Positions 56,503-64,000 of a DNA stretch of 64,000 nt are shown here, one piece after another (position 1 is the stretch's first letter; every line of letters begins with the position of its first letter). The DNA lies in assembly GCA_964419935.1 (NCBI GenBank), contig CAYQQJ010000001.1:124001-188000 (forward strand), in the 5' to 3' direction. Source of the DNA: CAYQQJ01 sp964419935 (lineage in GTDB: Bacteria > Pseudomonadota > Gammaproteobacteria > Pseudomonadales > Cellvibrionaceae). A program made the position numbers and the translations under genes. The notes beneath the pieces were generated by a model, which searched no databases, was not told the origin of the DNA, and saw nothing but the letters and a program-made list of their open reading frames with translations.

Positions 56503-58566
56503 TCACATCACCCTCATTCCCGGTTCTGCGCCTTCGCCGGGTTCGAGAATGTACAGCTCTTTCCCACCTGGACCCGCGGCGAGCACCATGCCTTCGGACA
56601 TGCCGAACTTCATTTTGCGTGGTTTCAGGTTGGCGACCATAACGGTGTGTTTGCCGGTCAGGTCTTCGGGGGCGTAGGCGCTTTTGATACCGGCGAATAC
56701 GTTGCGGGTTTCGCCACCAATATCGAGAGTCAGGCGCAGGAGTTTGTCCGCACCTTCCACGTGTTCAGCCTTGACGATTTTGGCGATGCGCAGGTCGACC
56801 TTGGCGAAATCGCCGAACTCGATTTCTTCGGCTACGGGTTCTTTGGTCAGCCAGGTTTGTTCACTGGGTGTTTCCACCTTGCCAGGGGCGGTCTCTTCTT
56901 TGCTGGCATCTATCATGGCTTCCACCTTTTGGGCATCGACCCGTTGCATCAGGGGCTCAAATTTGTTGATACGGTGGTCTGCAAGGTAATCCGGCGTCGT
57001 AGACCAATCCAGCTTGAGGTTGAGGAAGCTTTCCGCCGCTTCCGCAGTGGTGGGCAACACCGGCTTCAGGTACATCATCAGAACTCGGAACAGGTTGATG
57101 CCCAACGAACACACCGCCTGCACATCAGCTTCCCGACCTGCTTCCTTGGCCAAGCTCCAAGGAGCTTGCGCGGCGATATACTCATTGGCGGCATCCGCCA
57201 GGGCCATGATATCGCGCATGGCGCGGCCGTATTCCCGGTCTTCGTAATGCTGCGCAATCTGCTCGCCGGCATTGATGAACTGTTCCCAAAGCGCCGGCTC
57301 TGGGATAGTGCCGGACAGAACTCCGCCGTCCTTGCCGATAAACTTCGCGGTGCGGCTGGCGATGTTGACCACCTTGCCCACCAGGTCTGAATTGACCCGC
57401 TGAATAAAATCCGTGAGGTTGAGGTCCAGATCGTCAACGCTGCCAGTCAGTTTGGTGGCGTAGTAGTACCGCAGGTATTCCGGGTTGAGATGGTCGGCGT
57501 AGGTCCGGGCATTGATAAAGGTGCCGCGGGACTTGCTCATCTTCTTGCCGTCGACGGTCAGGAAGCCGTGGGCACAGATTTTCGTGGGTGTGCGGAAATC
57601 CGCTGAGGTGAGCATTGCCGGCCAGAAGAGCGCGTGAAAATTGATGATGTCCTTGCCGATGAAATGGTAAACCTCGGCATCGGAATCCTTGCGCCAGTAG
57701 CTGTCAAAGTCCACGCCTTCGCGCTCGCAATAGTTCTTGAAGCTGGCCATATAGCCGATGGGCGCGTCGAGCCACACGTAGAAGAACTTGCCGGGCTCGC
57801 CCGGTATTTCAAAGCCGAAGTAGGGCGCGTCACGGGAAATGTCCCACTCCTGCAAACCGGCATTCAGCCATTCCGCCAGCTTGTTCGCTACTTCCGGCTG
57901 CAGATGGCCGGCACGGGTCCAGTCCGCCAGGAACTCGGTGAATTCCGGCAGGGTAAAGAACAGGTGTTTTGACTTGCGCTCCACCGGTGTTGCGCCGGAA
58001 ATTACGGATTTTGCGTCAATCAGGTCTGCCGGCTGGTAGGTGGCGCTGCACACTTCACAGTTATCGCCATATTGGTCCGGCGCTTTGCAGCGCGGGCAGG
58101 TCCCCTTGATATAACGGTCGGCGAGAAACAGTTGCTTTTCCGGATCATAGGCCTGGGTAATTTCCCGCTCGGCAATGTGTCCATTGGCTTTCAGACGACC
58201 GTAAACCAGCTCCGATAACTCGCGGTTTTCCTCGGAATGGGTGGAGTGGTAATTATCGAAGTCGATGGAAAATGCCGCAAAGTCCTGCTGATGTTCCGCC
58301 TTCATGTTGGCAATCTGCTGCTCGGGGGTAATGCCGAGCTTTTCTGCGGTGAGCATGATGGCCGTGCCGTGGGCGTCATCTGCGCAAACATAGATGCACT
58401 CATTGCCGCGCAATTTCTGAAACCTGACCCAGATATCCGTCTGGATGGTCTCCACCATGTGGCCCAGATGGATTGAACCATTGGCGTAGGGCAGCGCGCT
58501 GGTGACAAGAATCTTGCGGTGGCCAGCGGGATTGTGAGGCTCAGACGGTTTGCGATGGTCAGACAT
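56503..58566 (-). CDS. metG: Methionyl-tRNA synthetase
   Basis: Charges tRNA-Met with methionine. Start at 58566 (MSDHRKPSEPHNPAGHRKIL); the longer frame upstream overlaps the divergent apbC promoter. Class I motifs are present: VTSALPYANGSIHLGHMVET (HIGH motif as HLGH), a zinc knuckle CPRCKAPDQYGDNCEVC and KKMSKSRGTF (KMSKS). The C-terminal tRNA-binding EMAP/Trbp111 domain (VDLRIAKIVKAEHVEGADKL) is also present, so it is the dimeric 687-residue form. It is divergent from apbC, an order common in gammaproteobacteria. Confidence 0.97.
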   Translation of the reverse strand: MSDHRKPSEPHNPAGHRKILVTSALPYANGSIHLGHMVETIQTDIWVRFQKLRGNECIYVCADDAHGTAIMLTAEKLGITPEQQIANMKAEHQQDFAAFSIDFDNYHSTHSEENRELSELVYGRLKANGHIAEREITQAYDPEKQLFLADRYIKGTCPRCKAPDQYGDNCEVCSATYQPADLIDAKSVISGATPVERKSKHLFFTLPEFTEFLADWTRAGHLQPEVANKLAEWLNAGLQEWDISRDAPYFGFEIPGEPGKFFYVWLDAPIGYMASFKNYCEREGVDFDSYWRKDSDAEVYHFIGKDIINFHALFWPAMLTSADFRTPTKICAHGFLTVDGKKMSKSRGTFINARTYADHLNPEYLRYYYATKLTGSVDDLDLNLTDFIQRVNSDLVGKVVNIASRTAKFIGKDGGVLSGTIPEPALWEQFINAGEQIAQHYEDREYGRAMRDIMALADAANEYIAAQAPWSLAKEAGREADVQAVCSLGINLFRVLMMYLKPVLPTTAEAAESFLNLKLDWSTTPDYLADHRINKFEPLMQRVDAQKVEAMIDASKEETAPGKVETPSEQTWLTKEPVAEEIEFGDFAKVDLRIAKIVKAEHVEGADKLLRLTLDIGGETRNVFAGIKSAYAPEDLTGKHTVMVANLKPRKMKFGMSEGMVLAAGPGGKELYILEPGEGAEPGMRVM

Positions 58567-58748
58567 AAAACAATAAACACCCGAAGTTGCGGTTGTGGTC
58601 AGGTATGATGAGCGGTAATCATGTAATGACGGTTGACGAAAGCGCGCAACTATACCATTTTCAGTGGTTTTTTTCGCGCATACCCGAGGGCCGCCGTCCG
58701 TGCGGCCAGTGAACGCCAACCTGCCAGATGCCATAGCGAGGAGTTTCC

Positions 58749-59828
58749 ATGTCCCTAGTTTCCGAAGCGTCCATTCTCGAAGCCTTGAGCGCTGTTCCCC
58801 TACCGGATGCCACTGGTGCCAACGTGGCCGATGCTGTAGCCGATCTCGGCGTAGCCGCAAGCGGCATAACCCTGACGCTGAATCCCGGTTATCCCATGGC
58901 TGGTGTGGCCAAGGCTTTGGAAGCTTCCATTGAGAAGACGTTGGCGGCCATCGGTGTTGCTCAGGTCAAGCTGGAGATCAAACCTGAAATCCAGCGGGTG
59001 CAGCCACCGAACCAGAAGCCGGCGATCGATGGCGTCAAGAACATTATCGCTGTGGCATCGGGCAAGGGCGGTGTAGGGAAATCCACCACGTCGGTGAACC
59101 TGGCTCTCGCGTTGGTGGCCGAGGGCGCCAGAGTCGGATTACTTGACGCTGATATTTACGGCCCAAGCCAGCCACAAATGTTGGGTGTTGCGGACAAGCG
59201 CCCGGAAATGCACAGCGCCAACCATATGGAGCCCATCAAAGCCTTTGGCCTGGGGTGTATTTCCATGGGCAACCTGGTGACCGAAAAAACACCCATGGTT
59301 TGGCGCGGCCCCATGGTCAGCGGCGCATTGCAGCAGTTGCTCAACAATACCCACTGGGGCGATATCGATTACCTGATCATCGATATGCCCCCCGGCACCG
59401 GCGATATTCAGCTGACCTTGTCCCAGACAGTCCCCGTGTCAGCAGCGCTGATTGTCACCACACCTCAGGACATTGCGCTGCTGGATGCGAAAAAGGGTAT
59501 AGAAATGTTCCGCAAGGTTAATATTCCCGTGCTCGGCGTCGTGGAAAACATGTCCACCCATATATGTACCAGCTGCGGCCATGTCGACGCCATCTTCGGC
59601 GAACACGGCGGCGAACGTTTGGCACAGGAATACGACGTGCGCCTGCTGGGGCAACTACCGCTGCGCGCAGACATCCGTCAGCAAACGGATGAGGGAAAAC
59701 CGCCGGTAGCAGTTGATCCCGACTCCGAAGTCAGTCAGATCTACCGCTCGATTGCCCGCCAAATGGCCGCGGCTCTTTGGCAACAGGGCCGAGCGGCGGG
59801 GCCGGAGATCTCAATCGAAGAGAATTGA
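58749..59828 (+). CDS. apbC: Iron-sulfur cluster carrier protein ApbC (Mrp/NBP35 family)
   Basis: ApbC is an ATPase that carries and transfers Fe-S clusters. The 359-residue protein has an N-terminal MIP18-like domain (GITLTLNPGYPMAGVAKALE) and a deviant Walker A motif GKGGVGKSTT at about 105. The switch LLDADIYGPSQPQMLG, DMPPGTGDIQLTL and the cluster-binding CTSCG follow in the ENMSTHICTSCGH segment. The ATG at 58749 is preceded by GAGGAG. A heptamer array follows its stop codon. The genomic order metG / apbC / dcd is conserved among related bacteria. Confidence 0.96.
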   Translation: MSLVSEASILEALSAVPLPDATGANVADAVADLGVAASGITLTLNPGYPMAGVAKALEASIEKTLAAIGVAQVKLEIKPEIQRVQPPNQKPAIDGVKNIIAVASGKGGVGKSTTSVNLALALVAEGARVGLLDADIYGPSQPQMLGVADKRPEMHSANHMEPIKAFGLGCISMGNLVTEKTPMVWRGPMVSGALQQLLNNTHWGDIDYLIIDMPPGTGDIQLTLSQTVPVSAALIVTTPQDIALLDAKKGIEMFRKVNIPVLGVVENMSTHICTSCGHVDAIFGEHGGERLAQEYDVRLLGQLPLRADIRQQTDEGKPPVAVDPDSEVSQIYRSIARQMAAALWQQGRAAGPEISIEEN

Positions 59829-59832
59829 TGTA

Positions 59833-60072
59833 GCCGCAAGCTGCAAGCTAAAGAAGGGAAAAGGGAAAAGGGAAAAGGGATAAAACGGCAGGATTGCCGG
59901 CACAAGGATGTGCCGAGTGAAAAGGTACGCCGCCGGGCCTTGTAGGGCGAAAAAGCCTAAGCGCCTTCCGCCGAAACGTGCGGGTTACTGCCCGCCAGCC
60001 TGGCGCGGTTCCTCTGAGGGCACAAATCCTCTTTTCCCTTTTCCCTTTTTTGTGCAGCTTGCAGCTCCCACC
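59833..60072. repeat. apbC-dcd spacer bounded by inverted heptamer arrays and holding REP-like hairpins
   Basis: After the apbC stop come AGCCGCA, AGCTGCA, AGCTAAA, GAAGGGA and AAAGGGA three times in register (59833-59880). Just before dcd the mirrored set CCCTTTT twice, TTTTGTGC and AGCTTGCAGCTCC occurs (60033-60072). Between them are the small stems CGGCAGGATTGCCG and GGCACAAGGATGTGCC and a REP-like TAGGGCGAAAAAGCCTAAGC block. No gene is seen; the long frame that runs through here into dcd is only the upstream extension of dcd. Confidence 0.75.
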
Positions 60073-60126
60073 CCCCCCTCTGTATCATCGTCGCCTGTCA
60101 CAGCTCCCTCTCGAACTGGAGAAACC

Positions 60127-60696
60127 ATGAGTATTAAGTCGGATAAATGGATTCGCCGCATGGCGGAAGACCACGGAATGATAGAGCCGTTTGAACCGGG
60201 CCAGGTGCGTTATGACGATAATCAGCAGCGCCTGATTTCCTATGGAACCTCCAGTTACGGTTATGACGTGCGCTGTGCGCCGGAATTCAAGATCTTTACC
60301 AACGTGCACTCTGTGACAGTGGATCCGAAGCAGTTTGATGAAAGCAGCTTTGTCGATGTGCACAGCGACGTCTGCATTATCCCGCCGAATTCGTTTGCAT
60401 TGGCTCGTACCGTTGAGTACTTCCGGATTCCTCGCAGTGTCCTGACCGTTTGTCTTGGCAAATCCACTTACGCCCGCTGCGGTATTATCGTTAACGTCAC
60501 TCCCCTTGAGCCGGAATGGGAAGGGCACGTGACCCTGGAATTTTCCAACACGACGCCGCTGCCTGCAAAAATTTACGCCAATGAAGGCATTGCGCAAATG
60601 TTGTTCTTCGAAAGTGATGAGATGTGTGAAACATCTTATCTGGATCGAGGCGGCAAATATCAGGGGCAGCGCGGGGTGACTTTGCCTAAAACATAG
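60127..60696 (+). CDS. dcd: dCTP deaminase
   Basis: Dcd deaminates dCTP to dUTP, the main route to dTMP in gammaproteobacteria. The ATG at 60127 follows GGAG and begins MSIKSDKWIRRMAEDHGMIE. Diagnostic blocks are SYGTSSYGYDVRCAPEFKIF, LARTVEYFRIPRSVLTVCLG (FRIPR) and KSTYARCGIIVNVTPLEPEW with EGHVTLEFSNTTPLPAKIY, containing the catalytic Glu. The 189-residue length is standard. A heptamer array follows the stop. Confidence 0.97.
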   Translation: MSIKSDKWIRRMAEDHGMIEPFEPGQVRYDDNQQRLISYGTSSYGYDVRCAPEFKIFTNVHSVTVDPKQFDESSFVDVHSDVCIIPPNSFALARTVEYFRIPRSVLTVCLGKSTYARCGIIVNVTPLEPEWEGHVTLEFSNTTPLPAKIYANEGIAQMLFFESDEMCETSYLDRGGKYQGQRGVTLPKT

Positions 60697-60705
60697 TGAT
60701 TAGTG

Positions 60706-60731
60706 AAAAGGGAAAAGGGAAAAGATAGGGG
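60706..60731 (+). repeat. Heptamer array after dcd
   Basis: TGATTAG, TGAAAAG, GGAAAAG, GGAAAAG and ATAGGGG follow the TAG stop codon in 7-bp steps (the AAAAGGG type on the coding strand). Confidence 0.8.
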
Positions 60732-60781
60732 GCGAGACGACAAACCTCGTGCGATTAGGTTTTGATTAAGGACTACTGGCG

Positions 60782-61231
60782 TTGGAAAATAATGATCACT
60801 GCTCAATGGAGTCGCCGTGCAACCTGGGCTACCTCGGGCTTTTGCCATTCTTCGCCGGTGCCGTGGGGCCGTGGGTCTTCCCGGATGCACGGGTCTGGCT
60901 GACCAACGCGCTGATCTGGTATTCCCTGGCGATTTTCTCGTTTTTGTGTGGCAGCATTTGGGGGCTGGTTCTACAGAGGGATTTACCGGGCCGGCGGATA
61001 CATTTGGTCGTCGCCAAGTGCTTTTTGATCATCGGCTGGTTGGCAATCCTGTTTCCGCCGGTATATGCCCTGGGCATTCTGATTGGTTGTCATGTTGCAT
61101 TATGTCAGTGGGAGCGATTCACCCACCTCAAACACGGTTACGGACCGGATTATTTACTGTTACGTCAGCAGCTCACCTGGCCCGCTGTGGCCTGTCATAC
61201 CCTCGCCATTTTTAATCTGATCCGCGTCTAA
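60782..61231 (+). CDS. DUF3429 membrane protein
   Basis: The 149-residue protein has four to five TM helices (LGYLGLLPFFAGAVGPWVF, ALIWYSLAIFSFLCGSIWG, LVVAKCFLIIGWLAILF, PVYALGILIGCHVALC) with the SFLCGSIWGL motif and a C-terminal YGPDYLLLRQQLTWPAV, typical of DUF3429. The start is a TTG at 60782 with AAGGA nine bases upstream; ATG 60806 is the alternative. Function is unknown. Confidence 0.8.
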   Translation: MENNDHCSMESPCNLGYLGLLPFFAGAVGPWVFPDARVWLTNALIWYSLAIFSFLCGSIWGLVLQRDLPGRRIHLVVAKCFLIIGWLAILFPPVYALGILIGCHVALCQWERFTHLKHGYGPDYLLLRQQLTWPAVACHTLAIFNLIRV

Positions 61232-61244
61232 GCGCGTCGCTTTA

Positions 61245-62048
61245 TCAGGTTATGCCATTGAAAATCACGAGAACCGTGAACACCAGATTGTTCAGGCTGT
61301 GAAGAATGATCGGCACCCACAGGCTCCCAGTTTTCTCTCTCGCGAGCCCCAGCAGAATTGAAAAGCCGAAGATAACAGCCACCAGAATCCAGTGATACTG
61401 CGCCCAATGGAGTGCCGCGAACAGCACTGATGTCAACAACAGTGTGCCGGACAACCCCAGCTTGGTGGAACGCCAGGCTTTGAACAGGTAGCCGCGAAAC
61501 AGCAGTTCTTCGAGCAGGGGCGCCATAACAACCATGAGAAAGGCCAGCGAAAAACTTTTGCTGTTACTGATTAGCAGAATGAACGGATCTGGTGCTATGT
61601 CGATAACCGTTTCGGCCAGTGTCTGCAATGCGAGGAACAGGGCAAATACCAGTAGCCAAAATCCGAATGATTTGAAACTGAAGGTGCGGATCGCCAGGGT
61701 TTCCCGCCAGCTTTGATGGGTAAAATGGGATGCGGTAAGGATCAGCGGAATCAGAATAAGAGCTTGCACCATGTACATGCCGACAAACGCCATATAGCCC
61801 TGTGCATGGGCATCAATGAGTGCCGACAGCTGCTCGGGTTGATTAACAAGTTCAGGATTTGTCGCGCCTACATATCCGCCGAAGCCGGCAAAGTAGAGTA
61901 TGACAGCCATCATATAGGCTGCTGCAAAAAGTATGAGCCAGAGCAACGACCGCCCCGGTCGAGGCAGTGGTTGCTCTGATTCCTGCGGTGGTTGCGGGCG
62001 CGGTAGTGTCGCGTCAGTGATGGGGATACCGGTTTCTATGCTGTCCAT
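61245..62048 (-). CDS. CPBP family intramembrane glutamic protease (CAAX amino-terminal protease / Abi-like)
   Basis: The 267-residue protein has about eight TM helices. The family motifs are present: EE-x3-R in MAPLLEELLFRGYLFKAW, F-x3-H in VLFAALHWAQYHW, and the last H-x3-N in PIILHSLNNLVF. These residues form the intramembrane active site of Rce1-like proteases. Bacterial members cleave unknown membrane substrates or modify peptides. It is convergent with the DUF3429 gene and followed upstream by the carbonic anhydrase gene, 75 bp away, in the same direction. Confidence 0.88.
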   Translation of the reverse strand: MDSIETGIPITDATLPRPQPPQESEQPLPRPGRSLLWLILFAAAYMMAVILYFAGFGGYVGATNPELVNQPEQLSALIDAHAQGYMAFVGMYMVQALILIPLILTASHFTHQSWRETLAIRTFSFKSFGFWLLVFALFLALQTLAETVIDIAPDPFILLISNSKSFSLAFLMVVMAPLLEELLFRGYLFKAWRSTKLGLSGTLLLTSVLFAALHWAQYHWILVAVIFGFSILLGLAREKTGSLWVPIILHSLNNLVFTVLVIFNGIT

Positions 62049-62123
62049 AAAGTGTTACTCCTTGTTGCAGTACTTTTATTTTTTTTCTTCGCTCCATCAT
62101 CCGTGCAATCATGCAATGAACGA

Positions 62124-62759
62124 TCAATCGCAGCGCAGCCGATACTGTTCGGGAATTTGGTCTGCTGAGCTGATGCCGTCCGTCACCTTGCGTACCAAGC
62201 CATCGTGGATGCCGTAGATCCAGCCGTGAATCGACAAGGATTGGCCTCGAGCCCAGGCTTGCTGGACCACGGGTGTATGGGCGACATTTGAGACTTGTGC
62301 GGCGACATTCAGCTCACACAGCAAATTAACCCGGTCGCGCTCGGATTCTATACCTTCGAACTTTTCCTTGTTTTGAAAGTAGACGTCCCGGATATTGCGC
62401 AGCCAGGCATCTGCCACGCCCATGCACTGGTCACCCATCGCAGCGGTGACGCCGCCGCAGCCGTAGTGTCCGCAGACAATGATGTGTTTGATTTTGAGGA
62501 CGTTGATTGCGTAGACCATCACTGACAGACAGTTGAGGTCGGTATGGATCACGACGTTGGCAACGTTGCGGTGGACGAAGAGTTCGCCGGGCATCAGGTC
62601 GACGACCTGATTGGCGGGGACGCGGCTGTCGGAACAACCAATCCATAAGAATTCGGGGGCTTGCTGGGCGGCCAGTTTCTCGAAGAAGCTGGGGTCCTCC
62701 TGCTTGATTTTGTTGGCCCAGTTATGGTTTTTTTCGACTAAAAAATCGAGTGCGCTCAT
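62124..62759 (-). CDS. can: Beta-class carbonic anhydrase
   Basis: Interconverts CO2 and bicarbonate. The 211-residue protein has the zinc ligands and catalytic pair in LWIGCSDSRVPANQVV (Cys42, Asp44, Arg46) and IIVCGHYGCGGVTAAM (His98, Cys101). QEDPSFFEKLAAQQAP and VHRNVANVVIHTDLNCLSVM match the gammaproteobacterial Can type. It has its own start 102 bp from the divergent sbcB. Confidence 0.95.
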   Translation of the reverse strand: MSALDFLVEKNHNWANKIKQEDPSFFEKLAAQQAPEFLWIGCSDSRVPANQVVDLMPGELFVHRNVANVVIHTDLNCLSVMVYAINVLKIKHIIVCGHYGCGGVTAAMGDQCMGVADAWLRNIRDVYFQNKEKFEGIESERDRVNLLCELNVAAQVSNVAHTPVVQQAWARGQSLSIHGWIYGIHDGLVRKVTDGISSADQIPEQYRLRCD

Positions 62760-62861
62760 AGGTCATCCTGTCTTTTAAAGTTTTGCGAGTATAACGAAAT
62801 ATGTTCTTGATGATAAGCTCAACAACGTCAAAAAAATTCAGCAGGCTGTTACGGATCAGAG

Positions 62862-64000
62862 ATGACGACACTTTACTGGCACGATTACGAAACCTGGGGA
62901 GCTGATCCATCCATCGATCGGCCCAGTCAGTTCGCAGGAGTGCGTACGGACGAGGCGTTGAACATTGTGGGCGAACCGCTGGTGGCCTATTGCAGGCCGC
63001 CTCAAGATGTTTTGCCTCACCCGGAAGCCTGCCTGATTACCGGTATAACGCCGCAGAAAGCCATTGCGGAAGGGTTGCCGGAGAATGAATTCATTGCCGC
63101 GATATATCGCGAACTGTCGCAGCCAGGCACCTGTGGCGTTGGTTACAATTCCTTGCGGTTTGATGACGAAGTGACGCGTCACACCCTCTACCGGAATTTT
63201 TATGATCCCTATGAGCGTGAGTGGCGCAACGGCAATAGCCGCTGGGACATTATCGACATGGTGCGACTGACCTACGCGCTGCGGCCGGCGGGTATCGAAT
63301 GGCCCATGGTGGACGGCAAGCCGAGCTTCAAGCTGGAGAATCTGACCGCCGCCAATGGGATCAGTCACGTGGGAGCCCACGATGCCTATGCCGATGTGGA
63401 GGCGACGATTCAACTTGCGCGGTTGATTCGCACGGCGCAGCCTGCCCTCTACGATTATGTCTACCGCAACAAAAGCAAACAGCAGCTGATGACCTTGATT
63501 GATTTTGTTCACAGAAAGCCGCTGTTACATATCTCCTCCATGTTCCCTTCGGCCCAGGGTTGTACCGCCCTGGTAGCGCCGCTGGCGATGCACCCGACCA
63601 ACAAGAACGCGGTGATTGTTTATGACCTTGGCCATTCGCCGGAGGCGCTGATACGGGCCGATGATGAAACATTGCAGCGCTTGGTATTTTCCCGAAAGGA
63701 TGAGCTTGCTGAAGATGAATGCCGCATCCCCATCAAGCTGGTGCATTTGAACAAGTGTCCAGTGCTTGTGACGCCCAAGCTACTGACCGATGACGCCGCC
63801 CGGCGCTTGACCATTGACAAAGCAGCCTGCGAGCGCCACTGGCAACAGCTGCTGGAGGTGGACCTCACCGCCAAGCTCCACGCGCTCTATAGTCAGCGAA
63901 GCTTTCCCGAACGTCTCGACCCGGAAAGGAAACTCTATGATGGGTTTATCGGTGATGCGGACAAGCAGGTGATGACCGCGGTGCGGCAGGCGGATTCACA
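62862..64000 (+). CDS. sbcB: Exodeoxyribonuclease I (partial, runs off the window)
   Basis: SbcB degrades single-stranded DNA 3' to 5' in recombination and mismatch repair. The frame starts TTLYWHDYETWGADPSIDRP with the DEDD exonuclease motif I as HDYETWG. GYNSLRFDDEVTRHTLYRNF is motif II, and ISHVGAHDAYADVEATIQLA is motif III. HISSMFPSAQGCTALVAPLA begins the linker/SH3-like part. No stop is met before base 64000, so about 380 of roughly 480 residues are visible. Only a weak GGA precedes the ATG, but no better start exists. Confidence 0.93.
   Translation, partial: MTTLYWHDYETWGADPSIDRPSQFAGVRTDEALNIVGEPLVAYCRPPQDVLPHPEACLITGITPQKAIAEGLPENEFIAAIYRELSQPGTCGVGYNSLRFDDEVTRHTLYRNFYDPYEREWRNGNSRWDIIDMVRLTYALRPAGIEWPMVDGKPSFKLENLTAANGISHVGAHDAYADVEATIQLARLIRTAQPALYDYVYRNKSKQQLMTLIDFVHRKPLLHISSMFPSAQGCTALVAPLAMHPTNKNAVIVYDLGHSPEALIRADDETLQRLVFSRKDELAEDECRIPIKLVHLNKCPVLVTPKLLTDDAARRLTIDKAACERHWQQLLEVDLTAKLHALYSQRSFPERLDPERKLYDGFIGDADKQVMTAVRQADS

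Noticed and set aside
1..64000. tRNA or rRNA genes
   Set aside because: Reading for tRNA D-loop and T-loop blocks and for rRNA conserved segments gave no candidate; a covariance search would be needed to exclude a divergent tRNA.

Overview
The window looks like chromosomal DNA of a polysaccharide-degrading, probably marine gammaproteobacterium, most likely of the Cellvibrionaceae or a close relative. The basis is the pairing of gammaproteobacterial housekeeping genes (rnfABCDGE, metG with apbC and dcd, argG, rlmM, rlmJ, yebG under a CTGT-N8-ACAG LexA box, sbcB) with secreted lipoprotein glycoside hydrolases and long poly-serine or Asp/Gly linkers. This placement is an inference; no rRNA or tRNA gene is present to test it.

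Layout. 1-2.1 kb: the end of an ABC-type permease, then a small SHOCT lipoprotein gene split by a complete 1280-bp IS3-family element. 2.2-14.2 kb: secreted enzymes (S33-type hydrolase, glycerophosphodiesterase-like protein, CBM6-GH16 lipoprotein, choice-of-anchor-I protein, lipase-like protein, NodB-type deacetylase, GH5 and GH43 lipoproteins), suggesting beta-glucan and hemicellulose use. 14.3-22.3 kb: iron uptake and genome decay. A LysR gene abuts a 5'-truncated TonB receptor; a Tae4-like amidase fragment and a 224-bp MITE follow; then a Fur-boxed siderophore receptor with its DUF3649/PepSY/DUF3325 partners. 22.5-36.9 kb: housekeeping (gcvP, Nudix, FAD monooxygenase, gcvR, yheU, rlmM, a PhoB-boxed PstS-OmpA protein, yebG, rlmJ, argG, a K+/H+ antiporter).

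37-42.3 kb: a stress-type membrane-protein operon (DUF3618, holin-like, Ser/Tyr-rich protein) beside a damaged ferritin-like/OBAP operon. Two genes there are each cut in two, and inverting 39853-42109 would rejoin both in frame; a third gene carries a frameshift. 42.3-48.8 kb: a 7TM diguanylate cyclase, an acetoacetate-decarboxylase-like gene with a probable frameshift, a phytoene-desaturase/HpnE-type oxidoreductase, a GNAT gene, a LexA-boxed radical SAM gene and a DUF378 gene. 49-56.3 kb: the rnf operon with an MscS channel gene inserted between rnfC and rnfD. 56.5-64 kb: metG, apbC, dcd, DUF3429, a CPBP protease, carbonic anhydrase and the start of sbcB.

Two repeat systems recur between genes. 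One is a set of heptamer arrays, purine-rich on the coding strand, that start at or just after the stop codons of many genes. The other is a family of long hairpins with a conserved core and arms that differ between copies yet stay self-complementary within each copy. All family calls come from reading motifs by eye; no database search was run.
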